Source: Blepharisma japonicum (taxonomy: Eukaryota; Ciliophora; Heterotrichea; Heterotrichida; Blepharismidae). Taken from it: a stretch of 64,000 bases of DNA. A program made the position numbers and the translations under genes. The stretch is from positions 124,001-188,000 of the forward strand of contig CATKHK010000050.1 of NCBI GenBank assembly GCA_949751835.1, given 5' to 3'. Below, piece by piece: positions 42,665 through 54,326 of this stretch; within the stretch, counting starts at the first letter, position 1, and each line of letters begins with the position of its first letter. The notes beneath the pieces were generated by a model. The model saw only the letters and a program-made list of their open reading frames with translations, was not told where the DNA came from and ran no database searches.

Positions 42665-43663
42665 CTAGGCTCTGCTTGGCCTGATTAAAATTTTAGAGTC
42701 TGTCTTTTTAGCAGAATACTGTTTAAAAGCATCTTTAACTCCATCCAGTCCCACTTCAGAATGATAGTCAGTTTTCAATACGTCTCCAATTAAATCTTGA
42801 ATTTCATTGCCAACTTCAACCTTTCGTTCAGGTGATAGCACCTTTAACCAATTTACAAGCCAAAGCCCTTTAACAGTTTTATCACCCCCAATCAATGACA
42901 TAGGATTGGCCTGTGCAGGCTGTCCTGAAAGTCCTCCATAAACATAGACAACTCCTTCTTCTACCAACAAGTCCAGCATATCTTGTGTTGCGCTTCCAGC
43001 AATTGCATCAAATCCAATTTTAGTTCCGAGTTGGCTAGTTACAGTTTTTACAGCATCTTTCCATCCATCATCTGAAGTATTGAATACATGTTCAGCGCCT
43101 ATTGAAGCTAAAATATCCGCTTGCTCTTGTCTTCTTACTAAATTAACAGTCGTGATATTTAGCAACTTGCACCATCTGATGAGCATTTTCCCCAAAGCTG
43201 AAGCTGCAGCATCAATGACTACTGAAGTATGATTTCCTTCTTTAAGTTTATCAATCATATAGGCAACAGTCATAGGATTTACAATCAAGCTTGCTCCTTG
43301 TTCAAAAGTTATAGTGTCTTTCAAAGGAAAAACAGAGAATGCAGAAGCAATAGAATAATCAGCGTAAGCTCCATAAGAATCAACTACAAATGAAACTCTT
43401 TTTCCAACAAGAGATTGAGCATATGCATGACTGCCACTTTTTACTACAGTCCCACTGCCTTCGTTTCCAAGAGTGAAGGGAATATTTTTCCTTTGATAGC
43501 CTCCTAAAGCTTGAGCAAGATCACTGACATTGATTGGGGCACATTCAACTCTAATTAAGACTTGAGTGTCCTGGAGCTCAGGGATTGCTACTTGTTCCAC
43601 TACTATTGAGTCAAAATCACCGTATGCGTGAATTCTTGCACTTCTTGCTGATTGGACTTCCAT
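42665..43663 (-). CDS. MDR-family NAD(P)H oxidoreductase, copy B
   Basis: 332 residues in one frame with no TGA, TAG stop. Very similar to copy A along the full length: identical blocks include LVRRQEQADILASIGAEHVF, KIGFDAIAGS and KTDYHSEVGLDGVKDAFKQY. N-terminal GroES-like domain (PFTLGNEGSGTVVKSGS) and Rossmann-like cofactor domain with DAAASALGKML. Sites where copy A has TGA-Trp are here either TGG (GLWLVNWLK) or other residues (GGYQRKNIPF), which makes the pair a natural test of the code. Zinc ligands absent. Substrate unknown. Confidence 0.9.
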   Translation of the reverse strand: MEVQSARSARIHAYGDFDSIVVEQVAIPELQDTQVLIRVECAPINVSDLAQALGGYQRKNIPFTLGNEGSGTVVKSGSHAYAQSLVGKRVSFVVDSYGAYADYSIASAFSVFPLKDTITFEQGASLIVNPMTVAYMIDKLKEGNHTSVVIDAAASALGKMLIRWCKLLNITTVNLVRRQEQADILASIGAEHVFNTSDDGWKDAVKTVTSQLGTKIGFDAIAGSATQDMLDLLVEEGVVYVYGGLSGQPAQANPMSLIGGDKTVKGLWLVNWLKVLSPERKVEVGNEIQDLIGDVLKTDYHSEVGLDGVKDAFKQYSAKKTDSKILIRPSRA

Positions 43664-43732
43664 ATTATTTCGCCAACGAATTTACAAATAAAATCGTCAT
43701 CATGCTGAAATGGAGTATAATTGCTTTATCAG
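43664..43732 (-). promoter_or_regulatory. Upstream region shared with MDR copy A
   Basis: Counterpart of 42161-42232: plus strand gccaacgaatttacaaata and ttgctttatcag are conserved in order and distance from the ATG. Confidence 0.45.
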
Positions 43733-44185
43733 AACAACGAATGAGGAAGCAGCTTATTTTGAAGATGCTCTGAGTTGATATGATATAATGAATGTCGTAT
43801 AACCCAATTTAGATGGACGATTTCTTTAGGGAGAATTTCATTAATGAATATTACAGAGAGATTAAAATTAAATTCTAATCCCGAATAATGAATCATTTTT
43901 TATTTGTATAGATGGATATAATTTGGTGTTATTTCCGCACTATATCAATGCTCTAAAATCAGCTTGAAAAAAGTAATTTCAAAAAATTAGATTTAGCTAT
44001 ATAGAGATATTTCTCTAAATACCATATTGATTCCTCAGCTAAGAAATTCTAAGTGCCAAAGAGAGTAAACCACTTATTCAATAAATTTGCATTCTGATAA
44101 TTTAAATAATTAATTTTATAAGCCTCTTATTCATACTAATGATAGAGTAATTTTGATACTTGGAGAATTTTATATAGAATAACAA
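43733..44185. other. Divergent intergenic region, no gene seen
   Basis: About 450 bp AT-rich spacer between the MDR copy B promoter and the PH-protein start. Confidence 0.5.
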
Positions 44186-45589
44186 ATGTCAAATTTTTTT
44201 AATATAAAAAAAGTCAAATGCCTTCTAGCATCCAAAATTAATGATCTCAAGAATTCAATCTATCATTATAAACTTTGCATTTTTTGAAATATTAATTATG
44301 ATAATATGGAGGATTTAATAGATCTTGGCCCTAATGATAATATTTTACTTGATGATCCTAGTGATGAAAAATGTACAATCACAGTCGAATATGAAGGCAA
44401 ACAAACTATAGTGTCATGATACAATGGGCTTGGCTCTGATGACGTAAAAGAAGCTATTGTTTGTGCTTGCGACTGCATAATTGATTCAGGATTCTCACTC
44501 GTAAACTCAGACGGGTTTTTAGTTGATTTTTCTCAAGTAAAGTCAGGTGAGAAATACATCATTAAGCCAGGAGAAGAAATAAAAGGGTATGAAAAAGCTT
44601 TAGGAGACAGATGAAGAAGGATTAATTTAGATATCGAGCCTCTACAGCATGCAGAAAGCATGCGAGCTATAGAAATTATGCAGAACGGTGCAAATCTCTT
44701 AAAACACACTCGAAGGTCAATGCCACACATAAGAATGTTTCAGTTGACACCTGATTTGAAGTTCCTCATATGATACACTTCAGCAAAGTCTCAAACAAAA
44801 TCCTCAGTTCCTTTCCAGCATGTCACACAAATTTCAATAGGACAAACTACACCTAACTTTGGTAGGTACCCACTTCCTGTATTAAGCCATTTGTCGTTTT
44901 CTTTGTTCTATGATGGTAAAACTCTTGATTTGACTTGCAGAGATGAACGAGAATTCGACTTCTGGGTCGCTGGGTGCAAAGCTCTCTATTTTTACTATCA
45001 AAATATGCTAGTCTCTAAACAAATTTTATTAGGACATTCAAGACGATTTAATGAATTTTTGCAAGCAAATAAGCTAGGCTTAGCAACCTCTTCATTATAT
45101 CAAGAACCAGAAACCAAAAAACTTGAAGAGTGCATTATCCGCAAAAGACTTACCAGAGAAGAAGCCTCTAATAAACTGTTAAAAAACAGAGAAAAACTAT
45201 CAAGCTTAGAAAATACTATTAGAGACTTGCCTGAAATAGAGTCTCCTATGATGAATAAGATGCCGAGCAGAAGTGCATTTTCTAGTGATTATGTAGAAGT
45301 GCTACTAGATGATGAAGGGATGGATGAGGTGTACAACACCCAAGAAACTAGGATGCATGAGCTTTCGAAATCTTGTAAAGATAGATTGGAAGCGCTTGAA
45401 AAGGAATTTTCCAATATGTATGGAGTTCCAGCCTGGGAAGAAAATAAGGAATTTGATAGCAATTTGTGAAAATTAGAAGTCGATGTTGAAAATCTTAATG
45501 ATATAGTAAAAAGAATGGAAGATCTTGCAAAACCCAAACTTACTGACAGGGTTAAATCATGGTTTAAATCAAAAGTCTCATTTTTTTAA
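44186..45589 (+). CDS. PH-domain protein with C-terminal coiled coil
   Basis: 467 residues, read across five TGA-Trp codons (for example 45467-45469). After an N-terminal ubiquitin-like/alpha-beta section, residues about 155-275 match the PH fold seen in PH-RCC1-FYVE proteins: NGANLLKHTRRSMPHIRMF, then KFLIWYTSAK (strand-turn-strand with W from TGA), ISIGQTTPNFGR, SFSLFYDGKTLDLTCRDE and a C-terminal helix FDFWVAGCKALY. The remainder is acidic coiled coil ending VKSWFKSKVSFF. A role in phosphoinositide binding is family inference. Start chosen at the first ATG of the open frame; the gene ends in TAA. Confidence 0.78.
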
Positions 45590-45808
45590 TTAAGGTAAAG
45601 AATTGATACCACAAAAAATTATTTTCACATAAGCAATTGCCAATTTTATAAATATTTAGCTTATTTATATAAAAATATTCTGATTTTGGATTTAAATGAG
45701 CAGTCGGGAAAATAAATTTATTAGAATTAATAGGGTTTTAAGGATAAATAAAATCTCATTTTTAATCAGAAAAAAATTCATTTGAGATTTAGCCTTATTT
45801 AGTAGCTT

Positions 45809-46078
45809 TTAAGATGATGACGATGATTTTGGAGGTTTTGCACCAAAGTTATGGAAATTAGGTCTTGGGGATGGTCTTACTCTTGGAACTACTTGAGGAA
45901 TATCATTATTTTTTTTGAAATTTGGTGTGCCTTCTTCTGATATGGGTTCTCCTGTTGTTGTTTGTGGTGGACTTTCTTCATCTGGGAATACTTTTTTTCC
46001 AAAAATCTTATGTGAGAAAAAATAATCATAAGCAACAAGTGAAGTGAGCGCAGTAAATGTCATTATTGTGCTTGTCAT
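45809..46078 (-). CDS. Small membrane protein, hypothetical
   Basis: 89 residues: one N-terminal hydrophobic segment (TIMTFTALTSLVAYDYFF) followed by a Pro/Ser/Thr-rich hydrophilic tail with RVRPSPRPNFHNF and a terminal Ser run. It resembles a signal-anchored small protein. No family. Coding is supported by length, an ATG and amino-acid layout only. Confidence 0.5.
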   Translation of the reverse strand: MTSTIMTFTALTSLVAYDYFFSHKIFGKKVFPDEESPPQTTTGEPISEEGTPNFKKNNDIPQVVPRVRPSPRPNFHNFGAKPPKSSSSS

Positions 46079-46500
46079 TTATATTTATTTTCGGTATCTT
46101 TAATTCACATATTTGCTTAGAAATAAAATACTACAGTATCTTAAATAGTTAGACACTTTATAATAGACATAGTTTATATAAAATTTCTAGCTAATATCTA
46201 ACTATCACAATAAATAATAATCTAGATTAAAGTTTTTTTTATTTTATAGCAAACAAATATACTATTTATTATTTATTTATCTATCAAAATTAAAGGATCG
46301 AGAATATTTTTAATCGGGCATGCTATGCCTATGAATAGTGAAGGGTAGGAATGCTCGCTGGTAAGCTTGAAAAGTAGGTCTTAGGTTGTAAGATTTTCTT
46401 ATAATAAGCCATCATGTATTTATCTAATTCCTCTAATTATACATCTAATAATTTCAAATTCCTTAATTTCTCATGGTTTCATAATTCCTTTCATTAATAA
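46079..46500. other. Divergent intergenic region
   Basis: About 420 bp between the small membrane protein and the USP gene. A GC-richer patch at about 46315-46390 (tcgggcatgctatgcc and following) stands out from the AT-rich flanks; no RNA family recognised. Confidence 0.4.
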
Positions 46501-49500
46501 ATGGCAGCTGCTTGGAGAGGTGAGTATATGACCAGCTCTACACGTTCTCAAAAATATACAGGACTTTGTAACCAAGGAGCTACCTGCTATATGAATAGTT
46601 TACTACAATCACTCTATATGAGTCCTGAGTTTCGTAAAAAAATCTATTCATGGACTTATGATGAGAAAAAGCACGGGGACAAAAGTTCTTGCATTCCTTT
46701 TCAATTACAAGTTTTATTTGGAAAACTTCAAATTTCCGGAGCACCTTATATTGATACTAAAGCTTTGACTAAAAGTTTTGGATGGGATTTAAGAGAAGGT
46801 TTCCAGCAGCATGATGTGCAAGAGTTTTGTCGAGTCCTATTCGATGCTGTAGAAGAGAGTATCAAAGGAACGCCTGAGGAAAATCTTATTAACACGCTTT
46901 ATGAAGGAATACTTACTGACTACGTCAAATGTTTGAATTGTAAAAACCTTTCAAAAAGGCATGACACATTTTTGGATTTATCATTAACTGTGAGAAATGA
47001 GTTCGACAAAATTTATAACGATTCTGTTGAAACTGCATTAAGAAATTATACAAAGCCTGACAACTTAACAGGTGATAACAAATATTTCTGTTCTCACTGC
47101 GATTCCAAGCAAGATGCGTTAAAAGGCCTTTCGATTGAAAGATTCCCTTACATTCTTGTCCTTCAGTTGAAACGTTTTGATTTAGACTATAACACCATGC
47201 AAAGAATCAAACTTAATGACAAAGTAACTTTTCCTCAAATTTTAAATGCAAATCCTTATATAGGAGAATGAAAGCCATCAGTCCCTAAAACTGCACCAGA
47301 AGAAGAAGAAAAGGATGAAGAAGAAGTCAAAGAAAAGGATCAGATTTCTTTTTTCAAGCCTCCAGAAAACATTGATAACCTTGAGCTTAAACAAATGAAA
47401 AATTCTAATTTGGAGTATTTAAAAGACGATCGTGACAAAAAAGCTTTACAAATGGACCAAATGGTAAGAGATAGAATTATTAGCCATCAGACTGAAGAAA
47501 GGAAAAGAGTCCAAAGAGAAGAAATAGAAAAATATTATGTTGAAGGAGAATATGTTTATGAATTATTTTCCATTATGATCCATTCAGGGTCAGCTATGGG
47601 AGGCCATTACTATGCATATATAAAATCTTTTGAAGACTCGAAGTGGCACAATTTCAATGATAGCACAGTTACAGAAATTGAAGAAAAAGATATCAGAAAA
47701 GTATTTGGTGGAGAAACCAGCACAAAATCATGGAGCTCTAATTATTCTGCTAATGCTTATTTGCTTATGTATAGAAAAGTTTCCCCAGAAAACATAATAA
47801 AAATCGAGGATTATGAAGTCCCTTCATACATAAGAGATGAGCTTGTTAATCTGAAAAATAAAGAAACAGTTGAAGCAGCTCAAAAAGAAGAAAAATATAA
47901 AACATGGACGATAAAAGTTTATTATAAGAAAAAAGAAATCACGTTGCAAATCAAAAAAGACAGCCCATTTGGGACAATAAAAGAAGAAGCTACAAAGCAA
48001 TTTGGTATCACTGATTTTTCGCCTGAAAATATTAGAATTCGTGGGTATTCTATGTATTATGACATTTACCAAGAAGTTTATGATGAAACAAAAACAATTG
48101 AACAGCAGCAGATTTGGAACTATAAAGTCATGGCAGTAGAAACAAAAAATCCTAATGATGAGTGACTTCAATACGACCCTAATAAAATCACAGTAAGAGT
48201 AAGCTTATGAACCCCAGAAATGGCTGATGAAACCAAGTCTCTTGACGAAAAAACTTCAAATCCTAACAAAGTTCTGGTCGATAAAAAAGAAACAGTCAGC
48301 CATTTATTAAGCCTTTTAGAAGAAAAATTTGGCATCCCCGTCCAAAATCAATGCATTGTCAAAAAAAGTTATATGGGAATGACAACTAAGCCAGAATTCG
48401 TAAACTCTCCACAAAATATCAACAATTCTTTATCATATGCCAAAATTTATGAAGGAAGCGCGATATATTTAGAAAACTGTGACAGCATTGCTCACTCTAA
48501 ATGGGCTGAACAAATTGAATTGGAGTCCAAAAGATATACAATAAAATTCAACCACCCTGATGATCAGCCAAATGCCATAAATCAAATGGATTATTCTTAT
48601 TCTGTAGTAATTGACTGTAATTCAACAATGCTGCACCTTAAAGAGTCTATAGGAGAAAAATTAAAACTAACTGTAGACGAGTTTGTGATGAAGAGAGGTG
48701 GCAAACATTGCCAAGAAATAAAAGATTTATCATTAAAAGTGATTCAAGCAAATTTAGTGAATAATTCTGTTATTTATGTAGAAAGAGGGAAACCGACTAA
48801 AGCTAACGAATATAGGGTCATTTTTTCGATTGCAACTCCTGCTAAAGAAAATGATGGGGATGCGACACTTAATAGGTTCATTGATGCTTTTGATATCCCA
48901 CTAGATGCTGGGACCAATGTTTTAGACTTAAAGAAACAACTTTGTAAGAAACTTAATGATATGTATCCATCTATGGAGCTGGAAGCTACAAAAATTAGGC
49001 TGAGAGAAAAAAATACTGATAGATTATTAAGGGTTTTTAAAAATAATGATTCGCTGAGAAATTATGCTATGTACGAGAAAAAGAATGTGGCTATCCAAAT
49101 CTTGGAAGAGGACGAAGAAGAAGTTGGGCAAAATCAGATGATTGTGGTTGTAAAAAGGTGGTTCCCTTCAACTTGGGAATTATCGGCAGCAAGAGAGCTT
49201 GTTGTCAAGAAAAACTCACCTTTGGAGGAATTTGGACAAATTTTAGCTGACGCTTATGAGATCCCCGTAATTTTTATTTAGTACGAGAATTTAGAAATCT
49301 CAAAAAATAACTCAACCTGGAATTTCTTCAGAACCGACCTTAAAAAAGAAACCTTCTATAAGACCAAAAACATGCTAGGATCATTAAATCAAAGTCCATG
49401 ATACATAAATCTTGACGGCAGCTTATTTTTGTAATTCTTATTCAGCATCAAAGACTCCACTGAGCAGATAAGAGATTTAACGCCAGAAGAAAAAAAGAAA

Positions 49501-49701
49501 TACGAAAAAACAAGTTATGGATCAAGCAGTAGCTATGGAAGTGGGCAAACTTGGGTTTATAAGCCACCAAAAGAAGAATCAGTCAAAATTAAAGTGAAGA
49601 AACAAACCGTAGAAGATGGAAAGGAGCCAGATCACGATGGAATCGAAGAGAAAAATAAAGAAGATGCTGACGAAGCTATAGATATGGAAGCATTAATCTA
49701 A
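46501..49701 (+). CDS. Ubiquitin-specific protease, USP7/USP47-like
   Basis: 1056 residues, exons 46501-49266, 49282-49430 and 49446-49701. Catalytic USP domain: Cys box YTGLCNQGATCYMNSLLQ (nucleophile C29), QQHDVQEFCRVLFDAVE, a zinc-finger pair (CLNC / CSHC), QLKRFDLDY, an acidic insert, and the His box SAMGGHYYAYIK (H369) with WHNFNDSTV. After it come several ubiquitin-like segments (from about residue 480), as in USP7/USP47, and a disordered acidic tail. TGA-Trp codons include 47269-47271, 48163-48165 and 48208-48210. Without the two introns the protein would end at VIFI, losing about 130 residues. PTRH2 starts 37 bp downstream. Confidence 0.92.
49267..49281 (+). other. 15-nt spliceosomal intron
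   Basis: GTAATTTTTATTTAG, phase 0, between AYEIP and YENLEIS in the USP gene. It contains an in-frame TAG. Confidence 0.8.
49431..49445 (+). other. 15-nt spliceosomal intron
   Basis: GTAATTCTTATTCAG, phase 2, between DGSLFF and IKDSTEQ in the USP gene. It contains an in-frame TAA. Confidence 0.78.
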
Positions 49702-49738
49702 TTATTAAGGATATTTTTAATCAGATCACAATAATAAT

Positions 49739-50182
49739 ATGGAATTCCTATTGATTTTTCTAGGTATAATATCAATCGCTTTATTTTACTTGTACAAAAA
49801 CAAAAAAATCATTCTTTCTGCCAAAGGTGAAGACATCAAAGTCATATTAATTGTGAGAAATGACTTAAACATGGGTAAAGGAAAAATCGCCGCACAATGC
49901 TGTCATGCATGTCTAGGACTTTACAAGCGGCAGATTATTAGAGATAAACCAAGCATAGATTTATGAGAAAAAGAATATGGGAAAAAAATCGTTGTCAAGT
50001 GTAATGATGAAAAAGAAATGTTTCAAATAGCAGAAGCAGCTGAAATGAAAGGATTAGGGACTTATATTGTGTGTGATGCAGGCTTTACACAAGTTGCACC
50101 AAATTCTAACACAGTTTTAGCAATAGGCCCAGCGTCAAGTGAGCAGTTTAAAGACATAACTGGGCAGTTAAAGTTACTTTAA
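49739..50182 (+). CDS. PTRH2: Peptidyl-tRNA hydrolase 2 (membrane-anchored)
   Basis: 147 residues. An N-terminal membrane segment ([16 protein letters not shown]) is followed by the Pth2 domain: [29 protein letters not shown], and [20 protein letters not shown], which carries the conserved catalytic-region Asp (family motif DAGRTQIAPGS.TVLA.GP). PTRH2 cleaves peptidyl-tRNA; animal PTRH2 is anchored in the mitochondrial outer membrane by a similar N-terminal segment. TGA-Trp at 49964-49966. Ends in TAA. Confidence 0.94.
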
Positions 50183-50241
50183 TATAAATTGAATTTTTCA
50201 AGATAAATTAAAAAATAAATGGAAAATCCCTGCAAATTCTT

Positions 50242-51759
50242 TTATCGACTTTTGACTGTAAAGTTGTTAATACTTACACTTTTGGACCGAGAAAAAAGAG
50301 GGCCCAAAATAGAAAGGCGCTTAGGTTTTGTGCTTACATTTGAGGAGTCAAGCTGGTCTGTTATAACAGAATTTGGAGTATAAAGTGGCCTCATTGACTC
50401 AACATACTCAAATGAATCATTATTTGAGGGATTTTTGGTTTTAAGGCTTTGAGAATTTACACTTGCTTTTTTTACAATGATTGGAGGGGGATCATCAACA
50501 AGGTCAATAGGAGTTGGCACTGGCTGTATTTTATATGAGCTTTTTCTGGAGAATTTCTTTTTGTGTTTCTTTTTAGGAGGATTAGTATTTGACACATCAT
50601 TGGTGTTACTAAATGAAAAAGGCTCAATGGTTAAAACTTGTCCTGTTTTGTCGCTAGCACTTATGTCGGCTTCATTCATTATTTTATTGTCTTTTGGGAC
50701 ATATAGAACATCAAGAGAGAATCTTATTATTGAAGATAATGCACCGCCTCATCCTATTCAAATAGCCAAATTATTCATCCCTATTGTTGAATCCCAGTAT
50801 TTATTGTCATAAATGATTGGAATTAATATAAGGAATATCTCTGAAATATGATAAATTATAGTGAAAATGTTATTCCTTTTGCAGAAATATGGAGCGAATA
50901 CTATAATATAAGTCACTATATAAAACTTACCAATAAGTGCTTCAATACTCAGCATTAGGTAACACTGAGCATAAGGATGCTCGTATAAAAATACAAAAAT
51001 CAACCCAAAAATAATCCTTGATCCTATAAATAAAGGGTAATAAAGCCGCGATAGCTTAGAATTTTCAATCAATTCTTCATTAAAAAAATTGTAAAAATTT
51101 TTATTGTCTTTGTTATTATAAATTGCAATAAGCATTAAATAAAGACCCACAACATAAAATATTCCAATAATAAAAGATAGACAATCGCAAGCAATTCCTA
51201 ACACTGACGATGAATTCTCAATATTTTGCAGATTTAAATACACATAAATAGCGAAATCGAGACTTGCTACAGTAAAATATCACGATAAAAGCGTATACTG
51301 CCCCATTGATTTTTTGAAATTTGCTCAAAATAAAGGCAAAAATAGAAAAGCTATTCACAATAAAATAAAGATTAATAATCATTCCTGGGCATTGTATAAG
51401 ATCAAACTTGATTCTATTCGCATATAATTAAAATTAGGCTGCTCAGGCTTTGGATGCTTTGCTCCATAATAAATATAGCCTTGGTATAAATAGGTAAATT
51501 GTTTTCAAAATTCTTTGTAAAAGTCTGACGTCGAAAAATCTAGCAAAGGGATATATCTAGCCAATTGCAAATAAGTCACCAATTGGGTAAAACCTCCATG
51601 CACACCTTTATGGTCTTGGTATAAATATGCAAGAATAAACATCAGAAATCACAGGGCACATATAGTAAACATTGTGGTTAGACCTAATACATATCCGTCT
51701 TGCTTTGTTTCAGTACTGTATGCAAAAGCTCCACTTATTATAAAAATTCACGTTTTCAT
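50242..51759 (-). CDS. Multi-pass membrane protein with disordered tail
   Basis: 505 residues, read across many TGA-Trp codons including 50758-50760. About eight hydrophobic segments lie in residues 1-350, with a soluble loop around residues 45-110 (HKGVHGGFTQLVTYLQ). The last 150 residues are Ser/Lys/Pro-rich and cytosol-like (NPPKKKHKKKFSRKSS). The layout (several TM helices, aromatic-rich) could be a receptor or channel-like protein, but no family motif was recognised. The start ATG lies 15 bp from the divergent RAP gene's ATG. Ends in TAA. Confidence 0.7.
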
Positions 51760-51774
51760 TTATAATCTCTTAAA
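51760..51774. promoter_or_regulatory. 15-bp divergent spacer between two start codons
   Basis: Only TTATAATCTCTTAAA separates the ATGs of the membrane protein (minus) and the RAP protein (plus). Any promoter must overlap coding sequence or be exceptionally small; the TTATAA core resembles the element before the SDR genes. Confidence 0.4.
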
Positions 51775-53031
51775 ATGGTCAAAGGGTTTGCGAAAATTAT
51801 TCAATCTTTTAAGAAAGCTAAAGATATTTCACAAGCCCTTGAAATTTTAGATCAAACTCCCAATAGTATGCTGAATGAAGGTCCGTCACTAGGAATCGAG
51901 ATGATAAAGCTAGCAGCAACAAAGTACAGTAAAAATGATGAAATTTTTCAGGTATTAGAAAGCCCAAAATTTTTTAATGCATTTCGTGGTGACAATTTTT
52001 GATTATATTTAAACCACTTACTTCAGAATAAAAAATCACAAATGAATACAGATTTTTATTTGTCATTAGAAAAGAAAATAATTAAAATGACATCAGATGA
52101 ATTAACATGAAAAGGAATTGGAAATGCATGGAAAATTTTTGCGAAATATTCAATGATTCCTTCATTTCAATGCATTACAAAGCTAGAAGAAGAAATTATT
52201 GAGAAAAAAAAAGAATTTGACTTGGCTAACTATGGAGTAATCATGAATGCTTATGCTAACCTTAGGATTTTAGAAAATCCTGAGCATAAAAACCCTCAAA
52301 GATTTATGAAAGAAATGATAACTAAAAAGAAAATTGGTGAAGATGAGCTAAAAAAACAGTCAACAATGATTTCCTTGGTGGGGATAACTAAATCTCTATG
52401 CATTATGCATTATTTTAACGATACAAGCCTATGGCTGAGTTATTTTAAAAATATAGCAGATGCTTACAGCAGCATAAAAGATGAAGCTACACCTTGGAAA
52501 GCTGATATTGATATGTCTTTACTACATTTAATTGATGCTCATCAAACTTATGCAGCAGAAAGCATGGAAGAATACCAAGAAATTTTGAAACCAATTAAAG
52601 AAAGATGTGTTTATGACCCTGCAAAATTAAATGTGACAGCAAAAAATATGACAAGAAAAGATCTATCAGATGTTTCACTCCAAAGCAGCATAGCCAAAGC
52701 AAATAAATTATCAGATTGGGAAAAAAGCATTGAAGGGATTCTCAAGAAATACTCATTGAAATATGAAGCTGACAAAATTGTTAGTGACTATTATACAGTT
52801 GACTATTTTTTCGATCCTAATATTGCCATAGAAATTTATGGCCCTATTCATTTTTTAAGAAAAATTACAGGAGAAAGCACGAACTTACTAAAGGGAAAAT
52901 CCATTTATAAATCTCAGCTTCTAGGCGCAAAAGGTTTAAAGGTAATAAGAGTCCCATATCACTTGAAGGAAGACACAGAAAACTACATAGTAAAGGAATT
53001 ACAAAGTTTAGGCATTTTAAGTAATATTTAA
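51775..53031 (+). CDS. RAP-domain (FASTK-like) RNA-binding protein
   Basis: 418 residues across TGA-Trp codons at 52000-52002 and 52108-52110. The N-terminal 330 residues are helical repeats of the kind found in octotricopeptide/FASTK proteins. The C-terminal RAP domain is clear: YFFDPNIAIEIYGPIHFL, an intervening TGES..LLKGKSIYKSQLL, then GLKVIRVPYH. In apicomplexans, algae and animals such proteins act in mitochondrial or plastid RNA processing and ribosome assembly. The start (MVKGFAKIIQSFKKAKD) is basic and amphipathic, consistent with a mitochondrial presequence, but this is inference. Confidence 0.85.
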
Positions 53032-53057
53032 TATGGATAATATTTTGAAAAATAAAC

Positions 53058-54299
53058 ATGAGGGAATACATATACCAAAAATTAGTATGACTTGACGAAA
53101 AACACAAAGTTTTAACACCACTGAAAGTAACAATTGACTCTTTACTATGAGACAACCCGCAAAATGGCTACATCTATGAGCTATCTTTAGTAATTGGAGC
53201 CCGGATTAACAGCTCTGACCCATCGTCAGTCACAATAATGGTTTTAGATTCGATAAGCGACACTTTTTTATTCCATCAATTTTGGCTTGCAACCCCTTCA
53301 GAAGCCTCTGAATTAAAGGAAAATTTGCTAGAATTCGCAATAGATGCTACATCTCAAAGAAATATAGCTATTTTCATGAACCCAATTTCTGGAAATCGAA
53401 ATGGTCGCGAAGTGTGGGATCAGCAATTTCAGCCTGCACTTAGATTTACGCCATTTCGTTATTCTTTATTTGAAACAACTGATCATGAATATTTGGAAGA
53501 ATGGGTGCAAAATCATGATATCAAACAATTCACAGATATGGTTTGCTTAAGCGGAGATGGGACTTTGCATCTTCTTATTACAGCTATTAAAAAGTATTAT
53601 CCTGAATTTCTTGAAGACTTTAGATTTGGAATTTTACCGACTGGCTCAACAAACTCATTGGCTTGCGAGCTGGGTGCAAGAAGCATAAAGCAAGGCATTT
53701 TAAATATCATTAAAGGGTACTCTGTAAAAGCTGATCTTCTTAAAATAAAGTTGGACTCTCAAGAAGTGCTTGCCACATGCGCAATGGTATGGGGAGTACC
53801 TAGTGATATTTGTAACGACGCACAGAATTATCGGTTCTTAGGGTCGCTCAGATACGGAGTTGTAGGCTTTATGAAATTTTTTAGAAAATGAAGGAAATAT
53901 AAAGGAAGAGTAGCCTATGAAAACGAGGCAGGAGAAACTGTAGAAATGTCAATAGACTATGTATTCGTTATTGCAAGTAACCACAAAACCCAAAATTCTG
54001 CCAACAATGAAATGTTGACTCCTTTCGGCAGAATAAACGACGGCTTCATCGACATCCAAAGTATGGTATACGGCAGCAGATGAGATATCATCACTTTTCT
54101 AAGAAAATCTGCAAATAGAGGCTCACACACCCATTTATCATTTATCCAGCATTTTAAGACAAAAAGCATCACAATTGAGCCTACAGATTTCCCCATATTC
54201 AATATAGATGGGGAGATTTATAATTCTTCTAGCGCTCAAGTTCAAATAATTCAGCAAGCTATAACATATTTAGGAGTTTTGCATGATGCTAATAAATAA
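53058..54299 (+). CDS. Sphingosine/diacylglycerol-type lipid kinase
   Basis: 413 residues with TGA-Trp at several points (for example 53889-53891). DAGK catalytic domain from about residue 105: IFMNPISGNRNGREVW (phosphate-binding start), VCLSGDGTLHLLITAI (GDG motif) and FGILPTGSTNSLACELG. The C-terminal beta sandwich holds TPFGRINDGFIDIQ and FPIFNIDGEIY (family DGE motif). It phosphorylates a lipid, probably a sphingoid base or ceramide. It starts 26 bp after the RAP gene. The first 100 residues are an N-terminal beta-rich domain, possibly membrane-binding. Ends in TAA. Confidence 0.9.
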
Positions 54300-54326
54300 T
54301 TTTTCTAATGATAATTAATTATAGAA

